Positions 48,001-61,630 of a stretch of DNA of 64,000 nt are shown here, piece after piece (position 1 is the stretch's first letter; each line of letters begins with the position of its first letter). Both the position numbers and the translations under genes were made by a program. The stretch is from Cloeon dipterum (taxonomy: Eukaryota > Arthropoda > Insecta > Ephemeroptera > Baetidae): the NCBI RefSeq assembly GCF_949628265.1, contig NC_088790.1, forward strand, positions 5,336,545 through 5,400,544, written 5' to 3'. The notes below the pieces were generated by a model. It searched no databases. It was not told the origin of the DNA and saw only the letters and a program-made list of their open reading frames with translations.

Positions 48001-51000
48001 ATTTTCCTAGAATATTTATTTGGGTGCAAATTATTTTCCATATTATTTACATTCTCGGACACAATTGATTATTGTGAAGTTTTCTTTGGTGTATAGCTTT
48101 CGTGAGTCCATTTATCTGTCTGCAAATAAACACTAAAGTTTAATTTTGCATTTGAGAACTTAAAAACAATTAAATACTTGCTTCTATTCGCATATAAAGA
48201 AACCAAACACCTTTTAATGCCTGATGCGTGTCGCTCAACTGCAAACAAAAAGCCCACGCTGTCTGCGCGTCCAGGGTATTTGATATAAGGTGCGTTGGAA
48301 TAACATAATCCAACACCGCCGCTTGCAGGATGAATGGATGCGTCTGGCGGGTTGATCAAACGCGGAGGAGAGGAGTAAAAATAGTGTCAAGCGCAGACGA
48401 CGCAGAAAATATACGACGGCTTAAGTTTCAAAATAACGCAATTTACAAAGTACACGTGGCTGATCTTTATTTTATTTTCGCACCAAATGAAGTGGAACTC
48501 CAGTTGTTACATTCTTCATAATTTTTCAGCAATATGCAGGTACATTTTGTCAGTAGTCTGTTTTATTAATAAACTTTAATTGAAATGCGGTTGGAGAGTA
48601 AATCCTATTGTATTGTTGCAGATTAAGGTGGATATTTTGTTCTGGAAGATCATGAAAAATAATAAAAATATAGGTTTGCAGATTAAAGTTCTAAGAAAAT
48701 CGGATAGAAAATCAAATTTATTTCACTTGGAGAGAAATTTAGCTTATAATTCGCACACCATTCAATAAATCACGAGAAGAGGAAAATAATTAAATCAAGT
48801 GAAAAATTGTTCATTCATTTTTCGAAAAATAAGCCTAAAATCTGAAATTTAGCTATTGCACGTTGCAGAATATCATTCAATCAATTCATCAACAATTAAA
48901 ATTTAATTCGATTGTTGGTCTGTATCTGTCCAATTTAATTTGAATAAATAAATTGAATTAAAACTTTCATAAAAGTTCCATTCGTATACAGAGAATAAGC
49001 AAAATAAGCCATTCAAAACTAATAGTCATTCAATTCTTCGGATTGTAAGTAAACAACCTTCCCGCTGAGAGTTGTTGTGCGGATTTCATAAATATTATTC
49101 TTATCAAAAATGATCAATTTTTATGATTGACATTTTTAGCTGACCGTGAGTCGAAATCCGACAATGGATGTGTATTTTGTTATCTTAGGTTTTGGGTTCC
49201 GTCTCTCCTACATTTTCTCATGCCTGCGAATGATAAAAGCATAAGTTATATAATAATATATTCCTTATCATGCCCAAAATCAATCTTTGTGTTTTCATAT
49301 ACTTGTTTAGTGACTTGGGGGCTGTTGCTATTTTTTGGGCGTTGTGACATATTCGCCTCTTCAATGGGTCTGCCAGGAATTTACTACCTGCTATTTCTTT
49401 ATTTGTCACGTTATAACACTAACAGCTTCCTGTCAGCTCCTTGAGAGGGAAGAAGAATTTCACAATCATTAGCGCAAACATACATATTCAACGGTCACAA
49501 CAATTCCTATCGCACTTCATATTATATCAATTTGTTTCCTTTTTTATATCTGCGGAACAATAAATTCGAAATCATTTACCCGAGATTATTCAGTGGCCAT
49601 TCAAGTTGTTGTACAAGCAAATACATCAGTCGCATTAATAGCGGCTAGCTGCTGTGTGGCAGATGCGATTCGCAGCTCGCTGAACCGAAAACACGCGCAT
49701 TTTGTCGCGCCGCCGGCACCTTTCAATCATGAGAATAATGCTGCATTCAGAGTTGACACATGCAGCACGAAATCTTTTTTCTGTTCAAATTACTGGCTGG
49801 TTATTTATTCTTTGTAAAGAATTGTACACACAACCTTCCTACAAGATGTGGCCAAGTCGGTAAATAGCGCCTGGACAAATTAGATTAGCTGGAGTCGTCT
49901 CCGTATAGGCGAGTTCAGGGCACCGCGGTCTCTACTGCACAGTCACCCATCAGGAGCCACGACTGATCAGGAGGATGACCAGGAACCAGGAACTTCGACG
50001 TCAGCGTGGACTGTTTTTTTCAGGTTCGGCAACGGTGGAGTTCGGCACGGTGGAGTCGACTCTGGATCGTCCCAAGCTGAGATCCCTCAATGGTCATTGC
50101 AGATGCCGGTTTCTTGAAAGAAGAGGCGCATTCTCCGGATAAAGTTGCGATGACTACTCTCCGCTAATTTTTAAGACATAGCCCCTCGGTGCGAATCTGT
50201 GGTGTCGCGAGTGTGTTTGGCGCTTTTATTGGTCAAATAGATCGCGATTTTCCCTCTCTTCTAAACACTTCTAAAATTTTAAGGCTTGTTAAAAAATCAA
50301 ACTGGAACCTTAATTTAGACTTTTTAAATACTGAAAATATGTAGAAATCTATAGCATTCTTTGTTGAAATTTTACCTACCTGGGTATTGAAGCAGTCAAA
50401 ATATAGGTCGAAATATATCTTTTAACAAAAACGGTGCCTGGTTTTTAACAGGTCTAAAGGTATAATATGAAAAAATATTATTTTACTAAAATATTATCAA
50501 AAGATATAATAATTGTAGATCAAATATATCGGTTAAAATGAAACCGTGATAACAATATCCTACATATACTACGCTGTGTTATTCGTGCTCATTCGATATT
50601 ATGCGGTCCTCGACGTTTAGAAGCTCAGAAAAAAGTCAACCGTCTAATCTTCACAGCCCTAGACACTACTCTCGTATCTGCAGTACTGTAGACATAAAAC
50701 TATATCAATATTTTTGCACTTGAATTGACACAAAGGATTACGTCAGTGAGTTTGTTTATGCAAAAGGAAATATATACAACAAAATCCGTTCTGTTTTATG
50801 TGAAATAACATCTGCTGTCATTTCACCGTCAATAATTGCGGATTATCTCCTGTCAGCACGTGCGTTGAAATCTGCAGATTTGCGTCGAGAAATAATGTTT
50901 TGATTGAACGTGTGTGTATCGAAAAAACGTTATTCAAGTGGGAAGCTGCCCCGCGTGAATACGAGCTGCTGTTCATTCACGCGGGGCGCGCATTCAATAA

Positions 51001-52379
51001 CGCATAATAAGGCGCGCGTTGACGAATTGAGTGGTTCGCGTGGGATTTGTCAAGAGACGAATGAACCGAGGAAATTAAGTGCTTTATTCTATTATTCTCG
51101 AGAGGGAGAGGTGGCTATTTCGCGCGCAGGGACAGCTCAAATCTCACTCGTTGAAAATCGACACTCGTTTTTGAATTGTAAGTGTTAGAAATGTAGAGCA
51201 AGCTGTGTGTTTTTGGTTACTCGAGAGTCTTCATTCACATTTATGGAAGACAAAAATAATACGAGTATGCCTTCTCATGCTCTGTAACAATCTCCACGCC
51301 GGCGTGCACTTTAATTTCCACAGAGCGGACTTGGGCTTTTGATTCTTCTAGCTAATAAAAAACGCTTAAACTCAGGGAAGTCAGTTTGGGCATCATTGCC
51401 GGTCACTTATTATTATTGTTTCCTCCTTGTTGTTATATTAGGAATGGCCTCAAAGTGAAGAGCATAATTTATTACCAAATGGAGGAAAATAATAGCAGCT
51501 GTCGCGGCAAGACCCCTTCGTAATAGTGAAAAGGTTGTCCAATTGCGGATGTTCTAAATTTGAGCTAATAATTTGGTTTTTGTTTTACGCTCTCAGCCTG
51601 CGCAATGAATGAGAATTTTTTGCTCTGATTATATAGACATAACTTTTTTGGAAAGGAAAATTCAAGTGCATCTTTTTCAATGATTTCTCTCTTCGTTGCA
51701 TATTTAAAAGATCAGCACAATTAATTGATATCATGCGATGAAGAACAATTACTTTCACAACCTTAGAGAAATAAATATCATAAGCAAAAGTATTAAACAA
51801 AGCTATTTATAGCTAAAAAAAGTCAAATTTTTTTTCATATGTTTGCAATTATAAAAAAAATCCAGTGTTGAACGGTTTCAAATGAAGCAGCTTTAGAAAA
51901 CCATTTGCGTGTGTTTTGGTTATTCAAATTGGCGTCCAGCGGCGCATTCAGCACGTGGTTCGCTCAAGTGCACAAACAAAAAGGGGGCACACGCATTTCA
52001 AATTCACGCCGGGATGCTGCGTGCTGACGCTAGGGAGCAGTGGACGCGAGTTTGTGATTTTGTAAAAGCGTTTCTACATGCATTTACAAAAACACAACAA
52101 ATGTGACGATTTGTGTGTGCACTCAGTGAGAACGGTCCATTCGTGCGCAGAATGCTTTTGTGTCGCAAAGAAATATCCAACGGGGAAGTGACAAAAATGC
52201 TTTGAATTGAGTTTGTGATCACTGTTATGATCAGACCATTAAATAAGCATAAATCAGGAAGCCTATTTATCGCATATTGACGCAGTCATTTATTTGCTAA
52301 TTTTCCTGCAAAATCGACTACTCAATCAGGATTTTAGCTGAAAATCTCAGTAAAAATGCGCTTTACGACACGTGTGCCT

Positions 52380-52560
52380 TACGCCTTATTTTACTAATTT
52401 TCCGGGGAATCACACCCCATTTCAAAAATCTTGCTATTTCTTAGTTAAATCGTTATATTTTACGATTTCCCCGTGATTTGTGACACTTGCCATGATTTTT
52501 CAATTTTCCGAGCAACCACGCCCCCATTTTTAAATTCTTGAAATTTTTGTCCAATTCTAT
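52380..52560 (-). repeat. Dispersed repeat family R2, inverted partial copy
   Basis: The reverse complement carries AAATGGGGGCGTGGTTGC and CACGGGGAAATCG, similar to the AAATGGGGGT and AAAGAGGCGTGA blocks of copies 1 and 2. Similarity is limited, so family membership is tentative. Confidence 0.35.
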
Positions 52561-55500
52561 ATACCGTTCGCAGTTTACAAAGAGCCCAATGGAAACATGT
52601 TTTCCGCGATTAAAAATTTCAAAATTAAGTTCCAATGGTTTGCAACTTGTGGATATCGATTTAACGTTTTAAGTGGAAAGGAACACTGCATGGTAGCAGT
52701 TGAGCGTTTACTACTTGATAAAATTCAGAAATTGCCTAAACTTTACCAACTAATATTTGAAAAGTGCGACCACTCGAGGTTGTTTTCATGTTGAATATAA
52801 TTAAAACCAGGCTTCATCCTCGTTGTCAATTAAAGAACCAACTAAAATAACGCAAACTATAACAACAAGATTTTTCCTTTGACACTAATCCTCTGTTATA
52901 ATTGCTTTTGAAATTAAGAGTTGTTGTTAACCATATCAAAGAAAAATCGGTGTTAGTAATATATCTTTTATTTCGTAAGTTTTTTCACATATTCAATTTG
53001 AAATACTATAATATAAGAAGCAAAAAAGTGCTACTTTTGAATTAAATTTTCACACGAATTTCAAAATCTGCTCTCATCTCAATCACTTGTCCTTTGGAAT
53101 CTAATCGCATGTTACACTTCCCTGTTGTGCAAAAGTGGCGACGATGGAGCGCGCGGTACCCATTTCAAAAGTCTGGCTGCGAGCAATTAGGGGCGCGCGG
53201 GAGAGCAGTGCGGCGCAGTTGGATCAAAACCCTGGCGGCGGCGGGGTGAAAGAGGGTGAGTGCACTGCAATAAGGGTTGCCTGCTGTAGTCAAGCACAAA
53301 CATTTAATTGCTTCCGTTCTCTCTCTCTCTTGACTTGGAGCAGTGTTCATCCCTGTGCTTTGGTGTGGCGTTCAAATACGCGCCAAGCAAGAATCGAGTG
53401 TAACGAATCAGAGCAAATACACACACACAACTCTGTGCCTCCACAATGGAGTCGATAGCAAGGAAAATTATTTTTCCACCTCTGTTGGCGCACCGAGAAG
53501 TTATTATTATTGACTACATGTTGTAGCAATTGAAATTTCTGCTGCAAATCTCGCCTTCTCTGGAGAGCTGCTAGAAAACTGTATTTTTATGAAACATATT
53601 AACTAAATAATCTTATCAAGGCAAGCATAATTTAATTTTATGATTAAAATTACCTGTTAGTTTTAATTTTCCCTTGCACCTCATTTATTTTTTAAACTAT
53701 AATTTTTTGTATGGTTTTTCTCCTGTATTTTAGTCTTCTTGAATTTCAAGAATTAAAATCGATTTCTTAAAGCAATCCCTAAATCAATCAGGAAAAAAAA
53801 AATTAATTTTCTTAAATTTTGGATTATCAACAATCTAAATTTGCTTCACAAATAAAGTATTTTAGTAAAAAATTAGAATGGTCCAAGTCTACATACATAT
53901 ATAGATTCTTTAAAAAAGACCTTTGTGTAGACAAATGAATGAAATCTTGATTCGTCTATTGAATTACTCCAGACCGAATTTTTTGTGAATGACCTGAAAT
54001 CCAAATACTCACTCGCTGTTTAAATCTGATTGGACTAATACCCAGATTGTACAGATAGGACTGTGTTGACATGATATTACTTTTATGGCTATCATTTCTT
54101 TATATCTGATCTTATAAATGTTTTCCCTTAAAAGCGATTGTATTATTTATTTGAAGGTATCGAAAAACCTTTTAATTTACCATTATCGCAAGCTGCCTTT
54201 ATAAGAAAAAATATTGTAATAAAGTCTTGCGCAGATGGTGTTCAATATATGAAAATATATAGGAAATTTCATCAAATTTCAAATATGTATATTTTTTAAT
54301 CTAAGACTAACAGGTAAAACTTGGAAAGCCCGGGACCAAAATTAAGATTTTCTTGGAATGACAAAAATGAACCACCGGCGATAATTTGTTTAATCAACAT
54401 TTACCAAATTTAATCCAAATTGGGTAAAAACTGTATCTTTAAATTGATTAATACATATTTAATCATTTTTTTAAAGTTCTGTAGATCGCTAAAATTTTTA
54501 GATCCAAAATTTTCGACCTAATTCACATCATAAAGCCTCCACGAATTTAATAATGTCACCAAAAACTAAAACGTAAAATCCTATAAGCGCAGTTTTATCA
54601 TTTGAATAACCTCAAGGAAAGTTTTTTTTTGTAATATTTAAATTCCGAAGTTTCAGGAAATTCTTCATCAGGGAAATCCTCCTTGTAGAATGTACGGCAG
54701 TTTTAATTATGCAAACAGCCTTGGTATGATGTTTTGCTTTTCAGCAACTTGCTCTTTATGCATCATGCTCTTTTCCAGCTTGATGAACAAAAACAGCCAG
54801 CGAGAGTTAGATCCAGTTTCTTGTAATTACAGTGTTGAGCCAAAAGTTTAGGCTTGTTTTACCGAAATAATGCGCGGAGCTTAAATTAGCACGGCATCTA
54901 AACAAATAAGCTCTTCTCTCTCCGTTGCGGCTTTGAAGCCGAGCTGTGTAGCGACGGAGAGAGACGTTTATGATGGAGTTGGTATATAAATTTTGCATCA
55001 GCAGCACGGCTACAGCGCCCATATACACACACACTCTCTGTGTATTGCGCTAAATAGCTGCCGCGCTCTTCTCGTTAGCATTTAATTACTCAAAACTTCG
55101 CCTCCACCGCACGTGCATGTTGTGTGTTCAGGGTGTTTCGTGTGTGTTTGAAGTACAAAGCATTTCCACCGCCATGAATAATTTGCCAGACGGCTGTGCA
55201 TTAGGATACACATACACATGTGGCCCTTTGGGTCTCGACTGGCGGAAGAAGTATGTTCGCGGGGGAAAATTACATTTATAAAGAATTTTGCAATTTTTCA
55301 AAGCCATAACTAACAAATAATTTTAAATGTCTAATTTACAGGGCGATAATGATTACATTTTAGCTCCTTACCATTTACCTTCTGGAGAAAGAAAGGGATT
55401 TTTCCAAACAGGTTCACTTTAAAATTTATTTTTAACTCTCCAAATGATTTCCCTTTCCTTTTAGCCTGTGTGAAGCCGAATAATCAACAAAATCACTGTT

Positions 55501-57232
55501 TGTCTTCTTCACATTGTAATTTGTGTGGATAATTTTCAGGTGCTTGAGTCCAAGCAGGAAGGATGCTATTAACTGAATGACAAAAGTAAACACCCACGAC
55601 AAACAATCGTGATCCATTTCACACGCACAGGTGTATATTAAGAGGGGCTTCAACATGACTTAAAAGTTTTATAGCTCCCCACTTTCAATAGTGACTTTGT
55701 AATCACTTTGTTTATTGTAAGTGCCGGAAAAAAGGTTTTCTTTTCAGCAGGAATTCATGATTTTATTTTTGTTAACCGCCATTGAAAAGCCTTTGTGGTC
55801 ACATATTGCAAGCATTATCAGATACTGCGCTGGCCACCCATGTCTGTCGCCAAATATAGAACCTCCGCAAACATTTATTTTGAGCGCGAGAGAAAAATAC
55901 GATATTATTGGTTTTGAACCTTTTTATTTGAAAGGGAGTGTTGTGAAATGGCACACTTATATATATTATTTCCAGGTGTTAAAGCAGGTGGTTTGAAGTG
56001 TGAAGAAGGATAAGTTATTTGCTTTTAACCAACCCAAAAAGCCACCTTGCAATCGGACGATTTGTCACTTTGTTTTTCAGCGCATTTGTTTGAACAACTG
56101 CCTCAAAAGAATAACTCTCCCCCAAATTACACACTAAATGTATACAATACTTGTCAAAACACGAGTATTGCATAAAGGAAATATTTTAATGTTAAAAAAC
56201 ATTTATCTTGCGTTGTAACAAATATTGAGCAACGTAAGATCTCGGTTTATTTCATCATTGTTTCTTAATAAATTCGTCTTTTACAAGAATTGATCTTCCC
56301 GCAGCTTCCTAGCTAAAGATTTTTCTATAGTTTTAATATTTAATTCACTATATTTAAGAAATTTAAATTAATTCTAACAAAGTTCAACTTTCAAAATCAA
56401 TCGTTATATAATTTTCAATGGTTCAAACCAGTCATTTCCTGTTTGAAAGGAATTAAAATTTACTTTTTTCCCTTCTGGTAAAGATTTATTCTCCTCTGAG
56501 CGCTTTGCTTGCAAGTTTCGGTATAATTTTTAAAAATAAATCTCATAAATTAGCTAACGTTTGGGAAAAAAACTACACACTTCCTTTTTTTATTTTTTTT
56601 TATGTGAAAGCCTGGCCGATTATTGTGCAAAATCTTTTTACGCGAGAGAACCGCTTGTGCGGATTTACTAGCCGTTTGCCCAATGTACGGTATCTAGCTG
56701 GTGTAATTATTTCTTGTATATATGTATGACGAGTCCTTTGCGTTTGTACTCTCACCAGAGTGAGGCCTCTTTTGCCCAAGCAGTTTTCAGTGTGTTGGTA
56801 AAAACATCAGACGCTGAGACGACGGCACAGAAGCTGCTGATTGTGATTTGAGCGCAGCATCAGCAACAGCGGCGGCGGCAGCAGACGAGAGCTGATGAAG
56901 CCCTAAATTATCGGCTCTAAACATGATTGCAGCCAGGCCAAGCGCGCGGCTCTATTATTAATAAGGAGACACTACACATCAAAAGCTGGAGCTGCTGCCT
57001 TGACATCACAAAGGATGAAAGAGACACACACAAATAAGCTCCTTTGCTTGTATCAACACAAAGTTAATTAGTTTTCTTTGCTAGAAATTAGCGACGGTGT
57101 GTTATGTAATAATTGCTGAAAGTGTCTTGTTTTGACGCAATTCTAAGAAAAATCTTTAAATAAAAATTAAATTTACCAAGTCAGCATAATGCATGAAACA
57201 GAGTGGAACAAAAATATATGCCACCCGCACTC

Positions 57233-57650
57233 ATTGGCTCGCATGGTTAAGGCATTCTCAGGAGTGTCAAAGCAATGGGAGGTATTTGGGCAGTTCGGAG
57301 ATCTAATACTGCCTACCCAAAGTCAGAGATGGCAAAAAGTGGTTAGTTTAGTGACTCGAAATGCTCAAATTGCTCAACGGGCTGGGAGGCGCACCGGCGC
57401 CGACTCGCTACTTGCTGCTTTGCACCTTTCCAGCATGCGTGATTTGGCTTCACGGGATGAATGTCTAGCGTTTCAATGCAGTCCTCGGTGCGGAGGCAAG
57501 TGGCCCTTCAGTAGGCTGGGTCCCTGTGCGGCCTGGTGCGTCCATGTTATCCGTTCGCGGTATGTTATTGGGACCCGGGTTTCAGCATTCGTGCTAGTGC
57601 AGTGCGCGCCCTTCCCGGTCTGAGGACAGGGATAAAAAGAGCATAAAAAT
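57233..57650 (+). repeat. Dispersed repeat family R1, copy 3 (near full length)
   Basis: It runs from ATTGGCTCGCATGGTTAAGG to GGACAGGGATAAAAAGAGC followed by an A-rich tail. It aligns to copy 2 (14723-15145, inverted) over about 420 bases with high identity. A long open frame crosses it (AQRAGRRTGADSLLA, then LHLSSMRDLASRDECLAFQ) and the same frame is open in copy 2. The protein matches no family I recognise, and the frames part at a small insertion near 57530-57560. It may be the tail of a retroelement gene or open by chance. Confidence 0.8.
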
Positions 57651-58503
57651 GACTGCTCTGCGGCACAGTTTCCTTCCCTCTGTAAGGCGTATGTAACAGC
57701 AAGATTTTAATGTGTGATGTCTTTTATGATTTACTTCACTTACTCACTTTGGCTTTGTCCGACTGGACAGAGTCTTAAAAGCAACTTGTTTTCCAGAAGT
57801 GTCACCCTTTCTCACATGCTTTTCCCCCATTTGTAAACTGACCTGTGATAACATGAAAATTTGTGAGAATAAACAGCCATAATTACATAAAAAGTGTTAA
57901 AAATCTCAAGATTTCAAATTTCGTCCAGTTTTTCAGCCAAAAACTACATTTAGGTCAGTTTTTCAGTCAGTTTTCCACATCTGATATTGATTAATTTTGT
58001 TGCTATTTTTAGACCTATCTTTGTTTTGGTTCAAATAAATTATATTATTATATAATTGTTATTCGTTCAGATAATGAAAATCGTATTACTTTTGCACACT
58101 TAAAAAAATCATTTACCTTTCCAATATGGAATAAGTTTACGCACCTTTAGCATGCAATAAAAAATGCTGCCCTAAGTGTATGCATTAACACGCCTATAAA
58201 TTTCAGGGTTATAAAACCTCTATTTTACTGTTCGAGATCAATAGGGTCGAAGGTTAAAAACAGTTATTATTTTAGTTTGGGTGAATTTTTAAGAAAACAA
58301 AATTGCACTTTGTAGATTCAGAACAATACATGCTACATATGGTAGTCACCCCTTTGAGGGCAGATAATATATACCATCAGTTCAGGTAAGAAATTGAACC
58401 CTGACGTCAGGGTAGCTCTCGAGCGATCAATATTATTAAATAATGCCATGTGTAGCCCCTTTGTGTAGCCCCCTGAGGGCTCTGTATTGGTTCGATATAT
58501 GCA

Positions 58504-58522
58504 TAATATATATATATATATA
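58504..58522 (+). repeat. Short (AT)n run
   Basis: An alternating AT tract of about 19 bases just left of the hairpin at 58549-58632. Nothing more can be said about it. Confidence 0.8.
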
Positions 58523-58548
58523 CCTGCACACCGATATAACACGTCAAA

Positions 58549-58632
58549 GGGGTGGATTACGGCACTCTTTTTTAGATTGACCTTGACACACTGTACATTT
58601 TCTTTCAAGGTTGCGATGCCGTAATCCACCCC
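58549..58632. repeat. Perfect 16-bp inverted repeat (hairpin)
   Basis: GGGGTGGATTACGGCA at 58549-58564 is exactly complementary to TGCCGTAATCCACCCC at 58617-58632, across a 52-base spacer. Inside the spacer, ACCTTGA (58580-58586) and TCAAGGT (58605-58611) form a second, nested complementary pair. The stem-in-stem layout could be a non-autonomous element or a structured RNA. The surroundings are otherwise AT-rich and non-coding. Confidence 0.85.
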
Positions 58633-60311
58633 CAAGTTAAGAGCTCTCGAAACATTTTCTTTTTGATCCTTTGAAATCATGGTTCGCAAAAACGCGCATT
58701 TTCCAGAAAAACCCACTGCATTGCCAAAAACTTTATTTACGGGTTATTTTATGCAATTTTGCGCATTTTTCCAAATCACATGCATTTTTATTGCGGATCT
58801 AAAAAATTCTCTAAATGGATGACCAAAAAAGGCATTTTTACGAAATCAGAATATAAAATTCACTTGTTTTAGCAACAGGCCAAAAATTTCACTCTCATCG
58901 TAATTTTCCAAAACTTCTGACATTTTGGCGCAAAATATGACCTTTTTGGAAAAATAAGGAAAACCCAAAACTGGTTGTTTTTCCCAGCTGTTTTTTTCGC
59001 GCAAAAAACCAATGGTGCATTTTTGCGCATTTCAAAAGTGGCGGACCCTTTTTCATCAGGGTCCTCAGGAACGTGATTTTGGGCACATAACAGTGTTTCG
59101 CTTTAATTTTTCTTAGCGTATAGTAGGGAGAATATTTATTTTCGTTATCAATATTTAATAATTATCATGCGTTTGGTAACCCTCTCCTTAAGGAAACGAC
59201 AAATTTCATCTTGAAATTTGTAGGAAATCTTAAGATTTCCTGTGAAATACTAACTTTTAATTGGGCTAAAAGTAAATCTTTTGATTATTTGAAGATTTAA
59301 AAAAAATAATAATCATAAACGCATAGCAAGAGTGATCAGGAAAAGATTTTATTCAAGAAATAAAAGGCTCCATTTGGAAGTTCTCTATGTGTCATCCCTC
59401 CTTTCATGGAGCGTATTGGTATTGTGTTGACCGCCAGGCAAAACGAAAGCCGCACCACATAGAAAATTGGCCCGATTATCCGAGGTTTGAATTCGGTGGT
59501 GGCTCTCTCGTGCGAAACTGCTGACAATGAGCACCACGCAGCACGGCACCCCCTGGAGTAGCAAATCGAGTCACCATGCAGCAACCAGCACGCAAACAGA
59601 AGAGCAGAAAGGGGTGTTTATTGATCGGGCAACCCTTAGAGCCGAGGTGGTGGTTGGTTGGTCGGGCTGTGCCGCGCGCTGGATGCACGCCTCTGCTCTG
59701 TTTGCTGATGACAACCATGATATACCTAATCAGTATCACCGCGCGCCTGCATACATAAATATTTACAACACACACACACACACACAGAGCACAATCCAAC
59801 ATGGCTGATTGTTGGAGTCGAGCTGACGCTGGATGGCGAACAACGAGGCCGCCGCCGCCGCCGCGCTGCAAACATGAATTTGATTTATTCATTCATCGAC
59901 GCTCATCCCATCGGTCGGTCGGCAGGCAACGCGACGTGTTTTGCCGATGCGCCTGCATAACCGCTAATTTGTTGACGGACTCGCTGCTCTACGCTTATTA
60001 TTATGCACGATGCTAATTGACAGCGGATTTGTTCGCTTCATGACAGTCTGTAAATAAACGAGCTTAATATCTAAATCGATTGCGCGCTTCAAATGAAAAA
60101 CAGATCAGCAAAAAGCACCATATATAATCTTTGCGTTTATCTGGGTTTGAAAAAATTGCAGAGCTTTCTTTTTTTCTAAAATTGCTTTTGAGACGTATTA
60201 AATAAGGAAACACACTATTTTATAATTGATGAAATGTCACGGGTTTTGGCCAAGCAAACTCAGCGAAATTTACACCAGAAATTAGTCAGCAGATTTGCTT
60301 CATTTATTTTC

Positions 60312-60394
60312 TTTTTGCTCTTTTTATCCCTGTTCGAGGACCGGGAAGGGCGCGCACTGCACTAGCACGAATGCTGAAACCGCGAACGGATAAC
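60312..60394 (-). repeat. Dispersed repeat family R1, copy 4 (3' fragment)
   Basis: This is an 83-base piece of the A-tail end of R1 (TTTTTGCTCTTTTTATCCCTG, GCGCGCACTGCACTAGCACG, GCGAACGGATAAC). Compared with copy 2 it lacks about 16 bases between GCTGAAACC and CGCGAACGG. Truncation that keeps the tail end is usual for elements inserted by reverse transcription. Confidence 0.8.
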
Positions 60395-61192
60395 TTGGGC
60401 GGAAATTTTATTTTATCTGCTTTCCAATTGAGTGAAGAATTCTTCGGACAGTATATATTAGAGAAAAATTAAAAAATTTACCCTGAGCAAAAAATTCTAG
60501 CGAATCGACACCTTTACGATTTAATTTTAGCATCCAGTAATTTTATTTCTTTTTTGCTTTGTTGTTTTTTTTTACAGAAAACTCGACCGTGCGAAATTAT
60601 TTGAATAGAAAAATTGTGCGAGCTTTGTTTTCAGGGTGCTAATCCAATGCCACCGTGAAACATAAAATATATTTGACTTGGAAGGGGAAAGGGTGTTTAT
60701 CTTTTAGTATTTCTCGTATTTCTATTCTCCTCTCAACTTGACTCCTATAGAAATAGGAGGCTTTAAGATTTTCCGATATTAAATATTGCTCTCCTAATTC
60801 CTCTTTCTTTTCCTGCTCAGAGATATCTTTCATCAGCGCATAATTAATAATTATTCGACAGAAAACATTAATTAACTGGCATCTCTCCCAAAGCACAATA
60901 CTTTCCAAAACGCTAAATTAATTTATTAAAGCTTTGGCAAAAATTTTAGCACCTGGGAGTTCTAAAAGATGATTAATGTTGACTAATTCCTTTTTCAGTA
61001 AAATGATTTATAATTTACATGAACTTTTTGTTGCATTGGTAAGATTGCGAATTATTTTAATTTATAGAGATCAAATTTGATAATTGAATTAGGTTGGACT
61101 TTCAAGAAAAGAAGCACAAATTTTTATATAACAATTTTATTTACCATATTATACACCTATTTACTCATTAATATTAAAAAACATAAAATGGC

Positions 61193-61449
61193 CAGGGCTG
61201 TTATTCTTAGACGGTTTTTTCACCAATAAGGTCGACTATTTTTAGCCTGTCTTTTGCAGCAATTAAATCGGTTTAGCCTTACGGGAAACCGTTTAGACCA
61301 AACAAAATATAATAATTATTTGACTAAAACGAAACCATGAGAAATATTTCCGAGTGGGTAAAGGTAAAATGTAAGCCTTTTTTTGGTTTTTAGTCAATTT
61401 AGATGGATTTTGACTATAAATAGTCGATCGTCCAAAACTCACAGCCCTA
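61193..61449. mobile_element. Candidate MITE with terminal inverted repeats
   Basis: The left end CAGGGCTGTTATTCTTAGACGG and the right end, read in reverse complement as AGGGCTGTGAGTTTTGGACGA, form imperfect terminal inverted repeats around about 256 AT-rich bases. CAGGGCTGT resembles the ends of hAT-type transposons. No clear 8-base target duplication is visible and there is no transposase. The string ACAGCCCTA also occurs near 35628 and 50648, so related ends may be scattered in the window. Confidence 0.5.
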
Positions 61450-61630
61450 TATTAACAATGACTAGTATCAATAAATTCGGTTTGAAATGCAGCGGCAAAG
61501 AAGGGTTGAAGTATCATTTACCGCTGTCACAACCTCGTGAATTCTGCGGTCCATACAGAAAACAATTTTTTACAGAGATCAATCAATATTAATTACACTT
61601 AAATTAATTAATATAGGATAATTTTGACAT

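Noticed and set aside
56787-56821. TCAGTG with a downstream AGACG, like an Inr plus DPE core promoter
   Set aside because: The spacing is one base off the strict Inr-DPE distance and no gene follows within the visible sequence.
59476-59892. 138-codon minus-strand frame in a GC-richer island
   Set aside because: Overlapping frames on both strands, a CA repeat inside (CVCVCVV) and no domain; treated as non-coding.
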